A stretch of 18,236 nucleotides of DNA from Candidatus Woesearchaeota archaeon CG10_big_fil_rev_8_21_14_0_10_36_11 (GTDB taxonomy: Archaea > Nanobdellota > Nanobdellia > Woesearchaeales > GW2011-AR9): NCBI GenBank assembly GCA_002762845.1, contig PCYB01000073.1, positions 1 to 18,236 on the forward strand, read 5' to 3'. A program made the translations under genes and the position numbers. Below the pieces are notes generated by a model. It searched no databases. It was not told the DNA's origin and saw only the letters and a list, made by a program, of their open reading frames with translations. Position 1 is the first letter of the stretch; each line of letters opens with the position of its first letter. This document shows, one piece after another, positions 8,956 through 15,516 of the stretch.

Positions 8956-8963
8956 TTTATATA
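8956..8963. promoter_or_regulatory. TATA element apparently serving two divergent genes
   Basis: The plus strand reads TTTATATA and the minus strand TATATAAA, so both orientations give a good archaeal TATA box, each preceded by ACAA. A start 26 nt from the centre lands at about 8986 on the plus strand, exactly the ATG of the small membrane protein, and at about 8933 on the minus strand, four nt before the permease ATG. No other TATA-like sequence lies between the two genes. Confidence 0.6.
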
Positions 8964-8985
8964 CTTGTCGATGCGTTACCAACTC

Positions 8986-9441
8986 ATGAAAAAAAAGTAT
9001 CTGTATTGGATACCAAGAATCATTACAATTGTTTTTACCATTTTCATCAGCTTATTTGCGTTAGATGTCTTTGGAGAATATTTATTTCCGGACGTGTTAG
9101 CGGCACTTTTCATGCACTTAATTCCAACATTTGTTTTAATTGCCATGCTACTTGTTGCATGGAAATGGGAACATGTTGGTGGTACTTTATTTCTCGTTGC
9201 AGGAATCATTTACATTTTGATGGTGGCGAGAAGTTTTAAATTTATATCCCTCTTTATTATTTCTAGCCCACTATTTTTTATTGGTGTTTTATTTCTAGTG
9301 TATTGGTACACTTATAAGAAAGAAAATAAAAAAAATGAGTGGGGACGCCGTGATTCGAACACGGATCTAAGGCTTGCTTCAGGTAAGGTTTTATCATCAT
9401 CAAAAGATTCAACCCCTCATTACTGGAGGCCCCTATTCTAA
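8986..9441 (+). CDS. Small four-helix membrane protein (DUF7670-like), frame running into tRNA antisense
   Basis: From this ATG the protein has 151 residues. Residues 1-110 contain four hydrophobic helices and begin KKKYLYWIPRIITIVFTIFI, with LFALDVFGEYLF; this resembles the small membrane-protein family annotated DUF7670, a recollection of family character and not a search result. Function is unknown. After the basic stretch YTYKKENKKNE the frame enters the antisense strand of tRNA-Trp, giving WGRRDSNTDLRLASG, the familiar translation of antisense T-arm sequence, and stops at 9441. The last 33 or so residues are therefore dictated by the tRNA gene and are unlikely to be functional. In-frame TTG (8965) and ATG (8971) lie upstream, but the TATA position favours 8986. 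Confidence 0.7.
   Translation: MKKKYLYWIPRIITIVFTIFISLFALDVFGEYLFPDVLAALFMHLIPTFVLIAMLLVAWKWEHVGGTLFLVAGIIYILMVARSFKFISLFIISSPLFFIGVLFLVYWYTYKKENKKNEWGRRDSNTDLRLASGKVLSSSKDSTPHYWRPLF
9323..9335 (-). terminator. Poly-T terminator of tRNA-Trp
   Basis: Immediately downstream of the tRNA 3' end the minus strand reads eight T, an A, then four more T. T-tracts of this kind end archaeal transcripts without a hairpin. The tract lies within the coding sequence of the convergent membrane-protein gene. Confidence 0.6.
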
Positions 9442-9461
9442 CCGGGTTATACTACGTCCCC
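9340..9461 (-). tRNA. tRNA-Trp (CCA anticodon) with a 48-nt intron
   Basis: The acceptor stem GGGGACG (9461-9455) pairs with CGTCCCC (9347-9341), and the discriminator is A at 9340. The T-arm is CCGTG-TTCGAAT-CACGG, and T8, A14, G18G19 and A21 are in place. The anticodon stem GGGGC pairs with GCCTT (two G-T pairs). The anticodon loop is CTCCAGA after splicing, with anticodon CCA at 9426-9424. The intron runs 9422-9375, at the usual archaeal 37/38 position, leaving a 74-nt mature tRNA. A relaxed bulge-helix-bulge can be drawn with CTCC pairing to GAAG (one C-A mismatch) and 3-nt bulges cut between the second and third nt. CCA is not encoded. A different reading, Gly-TCC, would lack U33, so Trp is preferred. 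Confidence 0.88.
9375..9422 (-). ncRNA. tRNA-Trp intron, possible box C/D guide RNA
   Basis: The 48-nt intron contains a perfect box C (ATGATGA, 9400-9394) and a perfect box D (CTGA, 9382-9379) separated by an 11-nt spacer, TAAAACCTTAC. Upstream lie weaker C-like (ATGAGGG) and D'-like (TTGA) stretches. Introns of tRNA-Trp in several Euryarchaeota are known to act as box C/D guides for methylation of the same tRNA. Here the spacer does not match tRNA-Trp, so any target would be elsewhere. The motifs are visible; function is inference. Confidence 0.4.
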
Positions 9462-9485
9462 ACAATAACCCTTAAAAAGTAAAGT

Positions 9486-9496
9486 TTTTTATTAAG
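9486..9496. promoter_or_regulatory. A/T-rich TATA-like element between tRNA-Trp and rtcA
   Basis: TTTTTATTAAG on the plus strand and CTTAATAAAAA on the minus strand are centred near 9490. A start 26 nt away falls at about 9517 on the plus strand (the rtcA ATG) and about 9465 on the minus strand (four nt before the tRNA). The box is weaker than others in this window. The whole divergent gap is only 55 nt. Confidence 0.4.
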
Positions 9497-9516
9497 TTTA
9501 TTGTTTTAAACTGAGA

Positions 9517-10608
9517 ATGATACAATTAGATGGTTCGTACGGTGAAGGTGGCGGCTCCCTAACGAGAGTTGCTCTTGCTCTCTCTGCACTTACGGGAAAA
9601 GAATTTACTGTAACAAATATTAGAGCAGGACGACCGAATCCGGGATTAAAAGCACAACATCTTCACGCCATTAAAGCTCTTAAAGCATTATGTAACGCAG
9701 AAACAAATGATATTGAAATTGGCTCAACAGAACTTCATTTTACGCCGGGCAAGATTAAAGGAGGAAGATACGAAATTGATATTGGCACTGCAGGGAGTAT
9801 AACATTATTGTTACAAGCACTCATTCTTCCATCATTATTCGCCCCAAGTAAAGTAACATTACATATCAAAGGAGGAACTTGCGGAAAATGGCAAGCATCT
9901 GTTGATTACCTTCAAAATGTTCTTCTTCCACACGTTACAAAGTTCGTAGAAAAAATTGAATTAAAAATTCTCAGACGAGGATATTATCCAAAAGGGGAGG
10001 GTGAAGTAGAATTAGAAATATCGCCAAAGTATAAAATTAAGAATTTTGATACTGTTTCGTCGTTTATAGAAGAGATAAACGTACCAAGAATTAACCTTAC
10101 GACACAAGGAACATTGGAACAAATTAAAGGTATTGTCAATGTTTCATTTGAATTGCAAAATAAAAATGTTGGGGAGCGAATTGTACAATCTGCGGAGGGG
10201 GAATTGAAAAAAAATGGTGTACCAATAAATGTCCGAGTTGATTATACACATGCACCAAGTATTGGTGGCGAAATTGTGATATGGGCAATTTATAGTGTTG
10301 ATGGAGATGTTAACTTTGATAATCCTACACGTCTTGGAAGTAGCGAATTAATAGAACAGGGAAAAACGTCTGAAAGCATAGGAAAAGAAGCAGCGGAAGA
10401 ATTACAGGAAGAACTTGAGTCGGGAGCTGCTGTTGACACATATTTAGCTGACCAATTAATCCCTTTCATGGGACTTCTTCCTGGGTCAACGATTACTGTT
10501 CGAGAGATAAGTAACCATGCAAAAACAAACATGTACGTAGTTGAAAAGTTTCTTGATGTGAGATTTAAAGTAGAGGGAACAACCATCCAATCGCAAAAAG
10601 ATTTATAA
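9517..10608 (+). CDS. rtcA: RNA 3'-terminal phosphate cyclase
   Basis: The enzyme converts RNA 3'-phosphate ends to 2',3'-cyclic phosphate using ATP through a covalent enzyme-AMP intermediate; it is cytoplasmic. Family hallmarks are the N-terminal DGSYGEGGGS, IRAGRPNPGLKAQHL (36-50), the GTAGSITLLLQ segment, RGYYPKGEGEVEL and LADQLIPFMGL. Near the C-terminus, NHAKTNMYVVEKFL contains His334 at the place of the catalytic, adenylylated histidine. The usual EGGGQ is EGGGS here, a mild departure. Length (363) is close to the family's 340 or so. The ATG at 9517 is supported by the family start and by a TATA-like element 26 nt upstream. It is divergent from an intron-containing tRNA gene, which may or may not be functionally related. 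Confidence 0.95.
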   Translation: MIQLDGSYGEGGGSLTRVALALSALTGKEFTVTNIRAGRPNPGLKAQHLHAIKALKALCNAETNDIEIGSTELHFTPGKIKGGRYEIDIGTAGSITLLLQALILPSLFAPSKVTLHIKGGTCGKWQASVDYLQNVLLPHVTKFVEKIELKILRRGYYPKGEGEVELEISPKYKIKNFDTVSSFIEEINVPRINLTTQGTLEQIKGIVNVSFELQNKNVGERIVQSAEGELKKNGVPINVRVDYTHAPSIGGEIVIWAIYSVDGDVNFDNPTRLGSSELIEQGKTSESIGKEAAEELQEELESGAAVDTYLADQLIPFMGLLPGSTITVREISNHAKTNMYVVEKFLDVRFKVEGTTIQSQKDL

Positions 10609-10609
10609 A
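10602..10609 (+). promoter_or_regulatory. TATA promoter of the zinc-ribbon/aEF1-beta pair
   Basis: TTTATAAA, preceded by AAAAAGA (BRE-like), overlaps the last codon and stop of rtcA. A start 26 nt downstream falls near 10632, three nt before the zinc-ribbon ATG, so the pair can be transcribed independently of rtcA as a near-leaderless mRNA. Confidence 0.6.
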
Positions 10610-10634
10610 GAACATCCTGAATGACAGGGTAACA

Positions 10635-10805
10635 ATGGAAGGAAAAATATGTAGTTCATGTAAGAAGAGAATTGTTAATGACAAAGGCAGCGTTATATTC
10701 ATGTGCCCAAAGTGTAGTCAGCAAGAGATTGTACGGTGTGCTACATGCAGAAGTATCGCAACAAAATATACCTGTCACCAATGTGGATTTGTAGGTCCTA
10801 ATTAA
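10635..10805 (+). CDS. Four-CxxC zinc-ribbon RNA-binding translation protein (COG2888-like)
   Basis: This is a 56-residue protein with four CxxC knuckles: C6/C9, C24/C27, C35/C38 and C47/C50, arranged to bind two zinc ions. It starts MEGKICSSCKKRIVND and ends HQCGFVGPN. Size, motif spacing and its place directly upstream of aEF1-beta match the conserved archaeal small zinc-ribbon proteins predicted to bind RNA and act in translation. The stop is only 4 nt from the aEF1-beta ATG, so the two are co-transcribed. The precise role of the family is not settled. Confidence 0.9.
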   Translation: MEGKICSSCKKRIVNDKGSVIFMCPKCSQQEIVRCATCRSIATKYTCHQCGFVGPN

Positions 10806-10809
10806 TATA

Positions 10810-11088
10810 ATGGCAAGAGTAATTATAACATTTAAATTAATGCCAGAATCACCTGATGTTGATTTGGCGCCGATAAAAGAAAAAGCAGAATTAATTGCAC
10901 GAGAAGCTGGTGCCATTGGCCAAATGCAGGTTAAGGAAGAACCGATTGCGTTTGGTTTAAAAGCAGTTCTTGTATTAGGGATGTATGAAGTTGAAGGTGC
11001 CGACTTTGATGGTACTGCTGCTAAACTAGGAGAAATTGACCAAGTTCAGTCCGCAGAAGTCGCTAAAATGGATTTGGCATTGGGGTAG
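10810..11088 (+). CDS. ef1b: Elongation factor 1-beta (aEF1-beta)
   Basis: This is the guanine-nucleotide exchange factor for elongation factor 1-alpha, returning it to the GTP form in the cytoplasm. At 92 residues it has the archaeal family length, corresponding to the C-terminal exchange domain of eukaryotic eEF1B-alpha. The start MARVIITFKLMPESPDVDL, the central PIAFGLKAVLVLGMYEVEG, which aligns with the conserved FGLKAL region, and the end VQSAEVAKMDLALG are typical. It is the second gene of the zinc-ribbon pair. A T-rich tract follows the stop directly. Confidence 0.95.
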   Translation: MARVIITFKLMPESPDVDLAPIKEKAELIAREAGAIGQMQVKEEPIAFGLKAVLVLGMYEVEGADFDGTAAKLGEIDQVQSAEVAKMDLALG

Positions 11089-11091
11089 AGA

Positions 11092-11102
11092 TTTTTATTT
11101 TT
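11092..11102 (+). terminator. T-rich terminator after aEF1-beta
   Basis: TTTTTATTTTT starts three nt after the aEF1-beta stop. It fits an archaeal oligo-T terminator and overlaps the end of the convergent minus-strand gene. Confidence 0.5.
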
Positions 11103-11337
11103 CTAATGTGTAATCTTTTCCAAAAAGATTGTTCATTGCAGAAATGAATGTTTCGCACCTTGTCATTGTTTCAAGCGCCCCTTCTCTTTTCTCAGGGATT
11201 TTTTGATCAGCTAAAGCACCAGAATAAATTCTTTGAGTTGAACCATATAAAGTTCCTAACGCAAACCAATCATCTTCTCCTGGTCGAGAATGTCCACCCT
11301 CTTCGTCTAAATATTTTGTTGCGCCTCGAAATGCCAT
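11095..11337 (-). CDS. Hypothetical 80-residue protein
   Basis: The frame encodes MAFRGATKYLDEEGGHSRPG through to FGKDYTLEK. I do not recognise it. It is soluble, has no signal peptide or membrane helix, and has one Cys. The second half looks helical (KREGALETMTRCETFISAMNNLF). Support as a gene comes from balanced composition and from a TATA-like TTTTTATATT at 11368-11359, whose expected start falls at the ATG, implying a leaderless mRNA. It is convergent with aEF1-beta, six nt from its stop. Confidence 0.6.
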   Translation of the reverse strand: MAFRGATKYLDEEGGHSRPGEDDWFALGTLYGSTQRIYSGALADQKIPEKREGALETMTRCETFISAMNNLFGKDYTLEK

Positions 11338-11358
11338 AAAAGGGAAAAGAAAAAGGGA

Positions 11359-11368
11359 ATATAAAAAT
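11359..11368 (-). promoter_or_regulatory. TATA-like box of the 80-residue gene
   Basis: The minus strand reads TTTTTATATT, centred about 26 nt before the ATG at 11337, consistent with leaderless transcription. The remaining 62 nt to the trm1 stop show no other feature. Confidence 0.45.
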
Positions 11369-11430
11369 CTTGTGCAACAATTATGAATAGAAACTTATCT
11401 TTTACTGTTTTTACGCAAATTTCTTATTGT

Positions 11431-12552
11431 TCATTGTAGCAATTTAATTATTTCTTTAATGTTAATATCTGTTTTTATTCCCGTTAGAGAGAAATGTGTT
11501 CGTACTGCATCCAATGTCTTGAGCGCGGGTTCCATTTTCCCAACAGGAAATTTATATTTTTTTTCAATAATGTGTAAGTCATAAAAGCCGACAACATCTT
11601 TTGTAGATTCTTCTTTCAAAATATCAAGAAACTTTTGTTCTTCCGGAAACGGGTTATTCTTTGCCATTGATGTGATTAGTTTTGAATCAAACAATTTTCC
11701 TGTCCAGAGTGGTCCCATAAATGAAAATTGTGTACCGCAAGAACAAATCTCTCTGTTAAAACGAGAAATGGTATGATTCAAACATGTCGAACAGTATAAC
11801 AAATAATGATGTTGTTTGATAATCTTGTCACATTTTTCTTTTCCGTTCTCATGTTTAAAATAGACCCTAAAATAATGGTCTTTATGATACGAGAGAAGCG
11901 GTGCAAGTGCTTTATCAAATTGTATCCCCTGTAATTGAACTTTTCGTATTAGAACTCGTAACCCTGTTTCGTGCATCATATAATTCTTTGACGACGTTGC
12001 CCAATATTTTCGTTTTGTTACCCTCGGATATGTTCCAGTTAGTGCTGCGGTATCTGTCGCGGTTATTGCAAGTATTCCATGACGTTTAATTTGGGAAACA
12101 GCTGCCGAGATGAAAGGATTAGGTGTCCCAAACGGGTCAATATCAATATAATCAAAATATCCACAAAAATCATCAGTATGTTGATTTAATAAGAAATTAT
12201 TTGCATCATCAGTACATATTTTTATTGAATTTGTTTTTGTTATTTTATTTAATGTCAAATTATTGTTAAACATTGTTACAAAATCAGCTTTTTTATCATT
12301 GACAAATATTGTATCAATCTTGCTTTTCTTTAATTCTTTCAAAAAGCGTAAAGGGCGAATACCTGAACCTGCCAAAGGAAATGCACAATTCATGTTCTTA
12401 TTTGAAACAGAATTAAGTAATAACACAGAAATATTTCTGTTTGATTTCATGACAGGATTATAGAATACGGGCATTTTTTTAGTAGGATCTTTATGTAGAA
12501 CATCTATGTTTAATATTATTCCTTGTTCTGTAATTATTGATTCTTTAATCAT
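11431..12552 (-). CDS. trm1: tRNA (guanine(26)-N2)-dimethyltransferase Trm1
   Basis: The enzyme methylates N2 of guanosine 26 in tRNAs with S-adenosylmethionine. Family motifs in order: VFYNPVMKSNR (29-39), SAM-binding AGSGIRPLRFL (61-71), DIDPFGTPNPF (137-147, catalytic region) and ITATDTAALTGTYP (163-176). A zinc-binding knuckle uses C254/C257 and C270/C272, followed by GPLWTGKL. The C-terminal domain ends in TDINIKEIIKLLQ. Length 373 is typical for archaea. The Lys/Ile/Asn-rich composition differs from the surface operon. A TATA-like TTTTTATTG at 12584-12576 suggests a leaderless transcript starting at the ATG, separate from the GCS2 gene 54 nt upstream. The tRNA-Trp in this window has A at 26 and is not a substrate at that site. 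Confidence 0.95.
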   Translation of the reverse strand: MIKESIITEQGIILNIDVLHKDPTKKMPVFYNPVMKSNRNISVLLLNSVSNKNMNCAFPLAGSGIRPLRFLKELKKSKIDTIFVNDKKADFVTMFNNNLTLNKITKTNSIKICTDDANNFLLNQHTDDFCGYFDYIDIDPFGTPNPFISAAVSQIKRHGILAITATDTAALTGTYPRVTKRKYWATSSKNYMMHETGLRVLIRKVQLQGIQFDKALAPLLSYHKDHYFRVYFKHENGKEKCDKIIKQHHYLLYCSTCLNHTISRFNREICSCGTQFSFMGPLWTGKLFDSKLITSMAKNNPFPEEQKFLDILKEESTKDVVGFYDLHIIEKKYKFPVGKMEPALKTLDAVRTHFSLTGIKTDINIKEIIKLLQ

Positions 12553-12575
12553 TTTTCAGTTTAAAATCGGCAGAC

Positions 12576-12584
12576 AATAAAAAC
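12576..12584 (-). promoter_or_regulatory. TATA-like box of trm1
   Basis: The minus strand reads TTTTTATTG, centred 28 nt before the trm1 ATG. It allows transcription of trm1 independently of the ligase operon upstream, although read-through across the 54-nt gap is also possible. Confidence 0.4.
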
Positions 12585-12606
12585 ATTTACTTTTTGATAT
12601 TGACCA

Positions 12607-13836
12607 TCAAACCAAAACGCATTTTATGTAGGGATAAAAAAATGAGGAATTGGATAAACAGTTAGTTAATTTGGTATACGTTGAATAACAGTTTTTCTTG
12701 TTGACTGTATTAACATCTTTCATTATTCTTGTGGAAAGAGTTCCTTGAACAAGTATCAATTTTAAAAGCTCCGTTAACTCTGGTGGAATGGTAATATTTG
12801 TTAATATTTTTTGCAAGATTTCTTTTGTTGTCACTTTTGCTTCCTTAATGCCAAACAAAGAGAGGTAATCTTTATTGCTAACAAAAGATTTTTCGCCATC
12901 TTTTGCACAATTTACTAAGATTTTTTTTAGTTCTAAACTACTAAACTTTTCCAGTGTGGAAAGAGAGACATTTTTCACTAAATATTTCAAGGTATTAAAC
13001 ACAAAGCAGCAAATGGCGATATCCATGAAAGGATTTTCTTGAATGTCCATTAAACGAATTTCGATCGCATTTCGCTGAAAACGAGCAATGGCGCCGCGCG
13101 AATTAAGCCACTCCCCTTTGAGAATTTCTTGCGGATCGTAAGGCTTTATATCTTTGTATATGGGAAAAATAATTTTTTCAAAATACTCCTTTTTTGAAGT
13201 GATTACCTCTGGAATTATTTCGCCGATTATTGAAGAAATTCTCTTTTGATTAGCAAAATAATATTTTAATCTGTTATCGCTATAAACTCCTTTTGTACAC
13301 TCAACGATTGGTGAACTTGAGCATAATGCTGGCAATAGAGGAAGGATAACCCTTATTGCTGAATGCAACTGGCGAAACTCATGATCATTAGAGAAAGGTA
13401 AATTTAGGTGGGTCGACTGAATGTTAGACCAACCATGATTTTTGCAGGAAAAAATTTCATTGTACTTATGATATACTTTGTTGTATTCGCGTTTCCAAAG
13501 TACAGTTTCTTTCAATGGATTCATCCAGGGATGCATTGAGCCGGGCATTAGTACGCAATTGTATTTTGAAAGAATTTTGTTAATCTGGGTAATATTTTTT
13601 TCAAACGATTTGGCAATTTGTACAAAATTTTTCATTGGCTTGCTTGTTTTGAGTTCAATCAAATGAGAGACTAATTCATTTGACCATGAAATTTTTCCAT
13701 TGTCAAAATCTGACGTAAATTCTCCTAAAGCGTCTCTAAGCAGAAAATCGGCAATTGGTTTTACATCAAGTTTTTCTTTATCGACAATCATGTATTCAAG
13801 TTCAATTCCGGCAACTGAAAAAAGAGAATATTTCAT
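12607..13836 (-). CDS. GCS2-type carboxylate-amine ligase (glutamate-cysteine ligase-like)
   Basis: This 409-residue protein belongs to the glutamate-cysteine ligase 2 group, which uses ATP to join a carboxylate to an amine. Visible landmarks are GIELEYMIVD (10-19, metal and nucleotide binding), IELKT (60-64), the PGSMHPWM segment (98-105), NIQSTHLNLPF (138-148), LPALCSSSPIVEC, SDNRLKYYF and IEIRLMDIQENPFMDIAI. The C-terminal GTLSTRIMKDV is also typical. Its substrates cannot be read. It lies 16 nt downstream of a RimK-like ATP-grasp gene and is surely co-transcribed with it. The pairing resembles predicted amidoligase clusters combining GCS2 and ATP-grasp enzymes, so a dedicated peptide or amide product is more likely than ordinary glutathione synthesis; that is inference. 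Confidence 0.88.
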   Translation of the reverse strand: MKYSLFSVAGIELEYMIVDKEKLDVKPIADFLLRDALGEFTSDFDNGKISWSNELVSHLIELKTSKPMKNFVQIAKSFEKNITQINKILSKYNCVLMPGSMHPWMNPLKETVLWKREYNKVYHKYNEIFSCKNHGWSNIQSTHLNLPFSNDHEFRQLHSAIRVILPLLPALCSSSPIVECTKGVYSDNRLKYYFANQKRISSIIGEIIPEVITSKKEYFEKIIFPIYKDIKPYDPQEILKGEWLNSRGAIARFQRNAIEIRLMDIQENPFMDIAICCFVFNTLKYLVKNVSLSTLEKFSSLELKKILVNCAKDGEKSFVSNKDYLSLFGIKEAKVTTKEILQKILTNITIPPELTELLKLILVQGTLSTRIMKDVNTVNKKNCYSTYTKLTNCLSNSSFFYPYIKCVLV

Positions 13837-13852
13837 ATTTCAACATTTAAAA

Positions 13853-15346
13853 TTAAACCATACCCCTAAATTTTCTCATTTCTATCCTATTAAGGAAGAC
13901 ACTCATTATTTTCAAATAGAGAGCTTCTTTTAAGATTAAGTCTTCAACACCAGCATCTATATTAGGATTATCATTAACTTCTATCACAAAGACCTCGTCG
14001 TTAATCTGTTTTAAGTCTACCCCGTAAAGACCATCGCCGATTAAATTGGCAGCTTTTAATGCTGTCTTGATAACACTCTTAGGAACTAAATCAATAGGAA
14101 ATGTTTCAGAATCTCCCTCTTTAGATTCATCGCTTTCTTTTTTAATGATTTGCCAATGTTTTTTGACCATATAATATTTGCACGCGAATATGGGAATACG
14201 ATCAATAATCCCTATACGCCAATCGAATTGAGTGGGCAAAAACTCTTGAGCAATAACTAAATCGCTTTTAAGTAACATTTTTTTTGTTTCTGTAATTAAT
14301 TCTTCTTCATTATTTGCTTTAACTACACCTTGTGAAAATGAACTGTCTGGCTTTTTAAGAACAATAGGTAAACTTAGTTTGTTGATGATTTCTTTAGGAT
14401 TATTGTTTTTACTATGAACAATTAATGTTTTCGGCGCTTTAATGTTATTATTTCTTAGTAATTCGGCAAGGTAAACTTTATTACAACATTTTAAAATGGA
14501 AAGAGGATCGTCGATAGTTATTAAACCTTCAGCGGTAGCTTTTCTAGAAAAGCGATATGTGTGATGGTTAACATTGGTTGTTTCCCTGATAAACAACATG
14601 TCAAATTCAGCCAACCTTGATAAATCATCACGAGTTATCAACTCTGCATCGATACTTAAAGCGTTTGCAGCTTTGATAAATTTCTTCATTGCACGCGAAT
14701 TTGAAGGGCTATCTTTTTCTTTCGGGTTATAAAGAATAGCCATGTCATAACGACTGGTAGTTCGGTGTGGCACTATTCTGCGATCTTTGCTAAAGTACTC
14801 TTTTGCAGCTTTTCTAAAAAAATCGCGATGATTTTCTGGTATTTCGCCTAAAGATAAAGGATTAATATTTTGCAACTGCCATTTCCCCTGATAATGATTG
14901 AAAAAAGCTTTCATTAAAGGGGCATTAACAAATTTAAATATAGCTAGACTTAATTTACTATACTTCTTAGCAATATTCTTTCCGAAATAAATACTTAATT
15001 CAAACTTATCAGATTTTATTGTGATGAGTTCTTTTTGAATTAACTCGTCGAGTTCATTACCAATATGTTTAATTGCGGTAAGTGATTTTAAATCTTGAAT
15101 AGTACTAATTGTAGGAATATGTTTGTGCCCCCTAGCCTCGGCAAGGAGTGAAACGTAATATCCTTCTGACTGATAACGATATGAATTGCAAAGGTTAAAA
15201 ACTTTAACTTTTTGTTGGCTTCCAATATTGGAATCGAGAAGATAATCTTTAGCGGAGACTGTTTCAGCGTTTGGTAAATTTAAGCTCATCTTTTTGACGT
15301 TGTCAACGACGAGCAAATTTTTCTTAAAGCGTTCTTTAATTTTCAT
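13853..15346 (-). CDS. RimK-like ATP-grasp ligase with RLAN-type N-terminal domain
   Basis: This 497-residue protein is a likely carboxylate-amine ligase acting through an acyl-phosphate. The N-terminal third contains KVFNLCNSYRYQSEGYYVSL and LLAEARGHKHIPTISTIQDL, the hallmark of the RLAN (RimK-like ATP-grasp N-terminal) domain. The ATP-grasp half has IVLKKPDSSFSQGVVKA (phosphate-binding loop), VIAQEFLPTQFDWRIGII (adenine and substrate region) and EVNDNPNIDAG (456-466), which carries the Mg-binding Glu and Asn. It is the first gene of the two-gene unit with GCS2. A strong TATA box lies upstream at 15385-15378. Relatives include RimK, which adds glutamate to ribosomal protein S6, but the RLAN domain marks a distinct group of unknown product. 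Confidence 0.9.
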   Translation of the reverse strand: MKIKERFKKNLLVVDNVKKMSLNLPNAETVSAKDYLLDSNIGSQQKVKVFNLCNSYRYQSEGYYVSLLAEARGHKHIPTISTIQDLKSLTAIKHIGNELDELIQKELITIKSDKFELSIYFGKNIAKKYSKLSLAIFKFVNAPLMKAFFNHYQGKWQLQNINPLSLGEIPENHRDFFRKAAKEYFSKDRRIVPHRTTSRYDMAILYNPKEKDSPSNSRAMKKFIKAANALSIDAELITRDDLSRLAEFDMLFIRETTNVNHHTYRFSRKATAEGLITIDDPLSILKCCNKVYLAELLRNNNIKAPKTLIVHSKNNNPKEIINKLSLPIVLKKPDSSFSQGVVKANNEEELITETKKMLLKSDLVIAQEFLPTQFDWRIGIIDRIPIFACKYYMVKKHWQIIKKESDESKEGDSETFPIDLVPKSVIKTALKAANLIGDGLYGVDLKQINDEVFVIEVNDNPNIDAGVEDLILKEALYLKIMSVFLNRIEMRKFRGMV

Positions 15347-15377
15347 AATTTATGACGATAAGAGAACAATATTCTAA

Positions 15378-15385
15378 TATATAAA
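15378..15385 (-). promoter_or_regulatory. TATA box of the ATP-grasp/GCS2 operon
   Basis: The minus strand reads TTTATATA, centred about 36 nt before the ATG at 15346, predicting a leader of about 9 nt. The divergent gap 15347-15516 also holds two TTCGAA palindromes (15389-15394 and 15412-15417), 23 nt apart, just upstream of this box, which could bind a regulator. Confidence 0.55.
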
Positions 15386-15484
15386 CTATTCGAAAATAGA
15401 GATTACTGTTCGAATTAAAGGCCATTCTCCCCACATTTATCTTTGAACCAAGTAATCCATTTGAAATTTAAAAAAGAAAGGATA

Positions 15485-15492
15485 TATTTAAA
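15485..15492 (+). promoter_or_regulatory. TATA box of aIF5B
   Basis: TATTTAAA, within the A/T-rich stretch GATATATTTAAAAAAG, is centred 28 nt before the GTG at 15517. This supports a leaderless mRNA and helps decide for the GTG start. Confidence 0.55.
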
Positions 15493-15516
15493 AAAGCAGA
15501 CTTAACCAATAATGGT

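Noticed and set aside
9424..9428. Reading the tRNA as Gly (TCC anticodon)
   Set aside because: It would place C at position 33 and break the anticodon-stem pairing; Trp (CCA) gives T33, G37 and a correct loop.
15382..15417. TTCGAA palindromes upstream of the ATP-grasp operon as a defined operator
   Set aside because: They are only 6 bp and expected by chance in AT-rich DNA; noted with the promoter but not claimed as a site.
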